The position numbers and the translations under genes were made by a program. This document shows positions 61,953 to 64,000 of a DNA stretch of 64,000 nucleotides, piece by piece. The stretch comes from CAVTPU01 sp963736695. Lineage in GTDB: Bacteria; Actinomycetota; Actinomycetes; Mycobacteriales; Micromonosporaceae. Each line of letters opens with the position of its first letter. Position 1 is the first letter of the stretch. Below the pieces are notes generated by a model. It did not search any database. It saw only the letters and a program-made list of their open reading frames with translations, and was not told the DNA's origin. The stretch is taken from the NCBI GenBank assembly GCA_963736695.1, contig CAVTPU010000004.1, forward strand, positions 682,001 through 746,000, written 5' to 3'.

Positions 61953-63311
61953 ATGGCTCTCGATGTAGCGATTGTCGGAGGCGGCGCCTCCGGCGTGCTC
62001 GTGGCCGCCAACCTCGCCAGGATCGCGGCCTCGTGCGCCATCCCACCACCACGCGTCGGGATCATCGACGCGGGTCCGGGCCCCGTCGGAGCCGGAGTCG
62101 CCTATCGCACCACGCACGTGAACCACGTGCTCAACGTCAGATCGAGTGCCATGAGTGCGTTCCCCAACGACCCGGAGCACTTCGACCGGTGGTTGCGGGA
62201 AACCGGAACGTACGTGTCAGTCGGCCGGTTTGCCGCGAGGCGCGACTATCGCACCTATCTCCACACGATTCTTCGCGATCACGCGGCAGTCACCGGACAG
62301 CTCACCACGACCCGCGACCGCGTGGTGGCCGCCGCTCCCTGCGCGGACGGATGGCGGCTCGCGACCGCCGGAGGTTCGGTTCACCTGTCGACACACGTGG
62401 TGCTGGCTGTCGGGGCAAACACACCATCGGTACGATGGGCGCCGCGCAGCCTCCTCGACAGCGATCGGTTCGTCGCGGACCCGTGGTGGCCGGGCGCCCT
62501 CGACCCGATCCGGGAACGCGATCGGGTGCTGCTCGTCGGCACCGGACTGACCATGGTGGACATCGCGCTGTCGTTGGATCGCCCGCTTCAGCGAATCCAC
62601 GCTATGTCCCGGCACGGGCTTCTGCCGCAACGCCACTACAAGTGGCCGATGCCACCCATGCCGGTCGATGTCGTTCCCATTCCTACGCCGGTGACGCTCG
62701 GACGACTTCGCCGATGGCTGGCCGATCGGGTGCGTCAAGCGGAGCGGGTGAACGGCGACTGGCGGCAGGCCGTCGATGGGATCAGACCGGTCACCTCGGA
62801 TCTGTGGCAAGCCCTGACCGAGGCGGACCGGCGGGCATTTCTGCGTGAGCACGTTCGGCACTGGGACGTGGTCCGGCATCGAATGGCGCCCGGGACCAAC
62901 ACCCGGATCGAGAAAATGCGTCGGTCTGGACGATTGGCTCTGCACCACGGTTCGGTCGGTTCCGTGGCCGATCGCGGCGACCACCTCGTGGTCAATCCGG
63001 GTGACGCAGAACCGCTGACTGTTGAATGGGTGATCAACTGCGCCGGGCCGGAGCGCGACCTTCGAGCAACCGGAGATCCGATGCTCACCGACCTGTTCAA
63101 ACGAAACCTGATCACCGCCGGACCGTGCGGGCTCGGGCTGGCCGCCGATTCCCTCGGGCGGCTGACCCCTGCTGGCCGGAGACACTCCGGACTCTGGACG
63201 CTGGGCGGGACCCGAATTGGACAGTTGTGGGAGTCGACGGCGATTCCCGAGATTCGGGTCCAGGCGAGTCAGATGGCGGGTGAGTTGATGCGCCTCCTGT
63301 CGCTACGATAG
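61953..63311 (+). CDS. FAD/NAD(P)-binding oxidoreductase-like protein
   Basis: The 452-residue protein starts with the dinucleotide-binding motif IVGGGASGVLVAANLA (residues 6-21), with AGVAYRTTHVNHVLNVRSSAMSAFP typical of the FAD-NAD(P)-binding family that also includes enterobacterial YdhS. A second nucleotide-binding region has VLLVGTGLTMVDIALSLD, and the C-terminus WVINCAGPERDL and GLGLAADSLGRL. Function is unknown; the family is thought to bind FAD. GAGG lies 8 bases before the ATG. It is the intact relative of the truncated copy at 60338. Confidence 0.83.
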   Translation: MALDVAIVGGGASGVLVAANLARIAASCAIPPPRVGIIDAGPGPVGAGVAYRTTHVNHVLNVRSSAMSAFPNDPEHFDRWLRETGTYVSVGRFAARRDYRTYLHTILRDHAAVTGQLTTTRDRVVAAAPCADGWRLATAGGSVHLSTHVVLAVGANTPSVRWAPRSLLDSDRFVADPWWPGALDPIRERDRVLLVGTGLTMVDIALSLDRPLQRIHAMSRHGLLPQRHYKWPMPPMPVDVVPIPTPVTLGRLRRWLADRVRQAERVNGDWRQAVDGIRPVTSDLWQALTEADRRAFLREHVRHWDVVRHRMAPGTNTRIEKMRRSGRLALHHGSVGSVADRGDHLVVNPGDAEPLTVEWVINCAGPERDLRATGDPMLTDLFKRNLITAGPCGLGLAADSLGRLTPAGRRHSGLWTLGGTRIGQLWESTAIPEIRVQASQMAGELMRLLSLR

Positions 63312-63315
63312 GCAC

Positions 63316-63933
63316 ATGCGCCTCACAAAGTTCGGCCATGCCTGCGTACGCCTCGAAGACGACGGCCGTGTGCTCGTGATCGACCCGGGCACCTTCTCCG
63401 AAGTGGACTCCTTGTCGGGAGCCGACGCTGTGCTCATCACCCACGAGCACGCCGACCACATCGATGTCGAGAAACTCGCCAAGGCCCGTGCCGCCAATCC
63501 CTCGCTGACCGTCCACACCCATCCCGCTCTCGCCGCGACCCTCGGCCACGATGTGCACGCGGTCTCCCCCGGCGACGCGTTCACCGCGGCCGGGTTCGCC
63601 GTGCGGGCGGTCGGTGGCGAGCACGCCGAGATCATCGACGGCCTGCCCGGTTGCCCCAACATCGGCTTCATCGTCGATGGGGTCTTCCATCCTGGCGATT
63701 CGCTGGTCGTCCCGGACGAGCCGGTCGACACGCTGCTGGTGCCGGCGTCCGGGCCGTGGCTGAAACTGCGTGAGGCCATCGAGTTTGTCCGCGCGGTCGC
63801 GCCGGCCCGCACGTTTCCCATCCATGACGCCATGTTCAGCGACCTCGGTCTGAACAACTTCGACCACTGGGTGGGCGCCAAGGGCGGCACCGCCTATGCC
63901 CGAATCCCCCTCGGCGGGTCAGTCGACCTCTGA
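63316..63933 (+). CDS. MBL-fold metal-dependent hydrolase
   Basis: The 205-residue protein has the metallo-beta-lactamase fold: an N-terminal strand (MRLTKFGHACVRLED), the metal motif THEHADHID (HxHxDH), and HPGDSLVVPDEPVD then FPIHDAMFSDLGL near the end for the remaining metal ligands. It is a small single-domain member of the UlaG-like group. The substrate is unknown. It starts 4 bases after the FAD gene stop and is probably co-transcribed. Its last 15 bases overlap the convergent partial gene. Confidence 0.87.
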   Translation: MRLTKFGHACVRLEDDGRVLVIDPGTFSEVDSLSGADAVLITHEHADHIDVEKLAKARAANPSLTVHTHPALAATLGHDVHAVSPGDAFTAAGFAVRAVGGEHAEIIDGLPGCPNIGFIVDGVFHPGDSLVVPDEPVDTLLVPASGPWLKLREAIEFVRAVAPARTFPIHDAMFSDLGLNNFDHWVGAKGGTAYARIPLGGSVDL

Positions 63934-64000
63934 ACGGGGCATCGGTCCGCCGACGCCCGCGGCCGACCGGATGGCGGCGATGTTGGCGGCGTAGGCGGAC
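63919..64000 (-). CDS. C-terminal end of an unidentified gene (runs off the window)
   Basis: The minus strand is open from position 64000 to a TGA at 63919-63921 and encodes SAYAANIAAIRSAAGVG then GPMPRSEVD. The strong GC bias at third codon positions and the tail-to-tail position suggest a real gene end. The 26 residues are too few to name a family. It overlaps the MBL gene by 15 bases. Confidence 0.45.
   Translation of the reverse strand, partial: SAYAANIAAIRSAAGVGGPMPRSEVD

Noticed and set aside
61777..61968. 63-codon frame just upstream of the FAD gene
   Set aside because: Overlaps the FAD start in another frame, lacks a ribosome site and any recognised domain; could be a remnant but cannot be supported.

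Overview
This is a chromosomal segment of a high-GC Gram-positive bacterium of the Actinomycetia. The evidence is Lsr2, the ergothioneine operon, a SARP regulator, an SCO4848-type membrane protein, an Hrp1-like CBS protein, long GC-rich hairpin terminators and GTG/ATG starts with frequent ATGA/GTGA overlaps. The genus cannot be fixed from sequence alone. An odd trait is that most backbone genes prefer TAT over TAC for tyrosine despite the high GC.

Layout. 1-1.4 kb: the start of an MFS transporter, a hairpin-bearing gap and a membrane-anchored secreted protein. 1.6-9.4 kb: an ArsR regulator and six tightly coupled genes for a membrane respiratory-type complex related to group 4 [NiFe] hydrogenases and complex I. 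The order matches Mycobacterium tuberculosis Rv0081-Rv0087, but the large subunit has lost all four NiFe cysteines, so it should not be a hydrogenase. 9.6-24.7 kb: a tandem universal stress protein, aminopeptidase N, two large hybrid histidine kinases flanking a flavohemoglobin-like gene with a CRP-type palindrome upstream, a GH25 muramidase, an LADTG-anchored FG-GAP/IPT surface protein and a serine hydrolase. 24.7-33.6 kb: an ABC exporter, egtABCD for ergothioneine (no egtE here) with a possible 9-codon leader, and a convergent dimethylglycine/sarcosine dehydrogenase-like gene.

33.7-46 kb: FKBP isomerase, Lsr2 with an unusual basic tail, a small lipoprotein, a thioredoxin-fold protein, SCO4848, a P-type ATPase, SPW protein, Hrp1-like CBS protein, an exported twin rubrerythrin, VOC protein, an Imm51 immunity-like protein, a polymer-forming protein, an ECF sigma factor with its membrane partner, and a methyltransferase. 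46-55 kb: a divergent MMPL transporter/TetR pair bounded by imperfect direct repeats, a 936-aa SARP regulator with a flavoprotein, a cupin, and an STM4015-type LRR protein with a TPR protein. 55.4-64 kb: exported GH30 and GH3 glycosidases, a membrane pentapeptide-repeat protein, then a rearranged patch (truncated FAD-protein copy, IS5-type transposase remnant, copied terminator hairpin), the intact FAD protein, an MBL hydrolase and the tail of a further gene.

Themes: respiration and redox or hypoxia stress (complex, stress protein, Hrp1, flavohemoglobin, ergothioneine, rubrerythrin), cell-envelope enzymes, and an accessory end marked by duplication and an IS remnant. No rRNA, tRNA or CRISPR array was seen.
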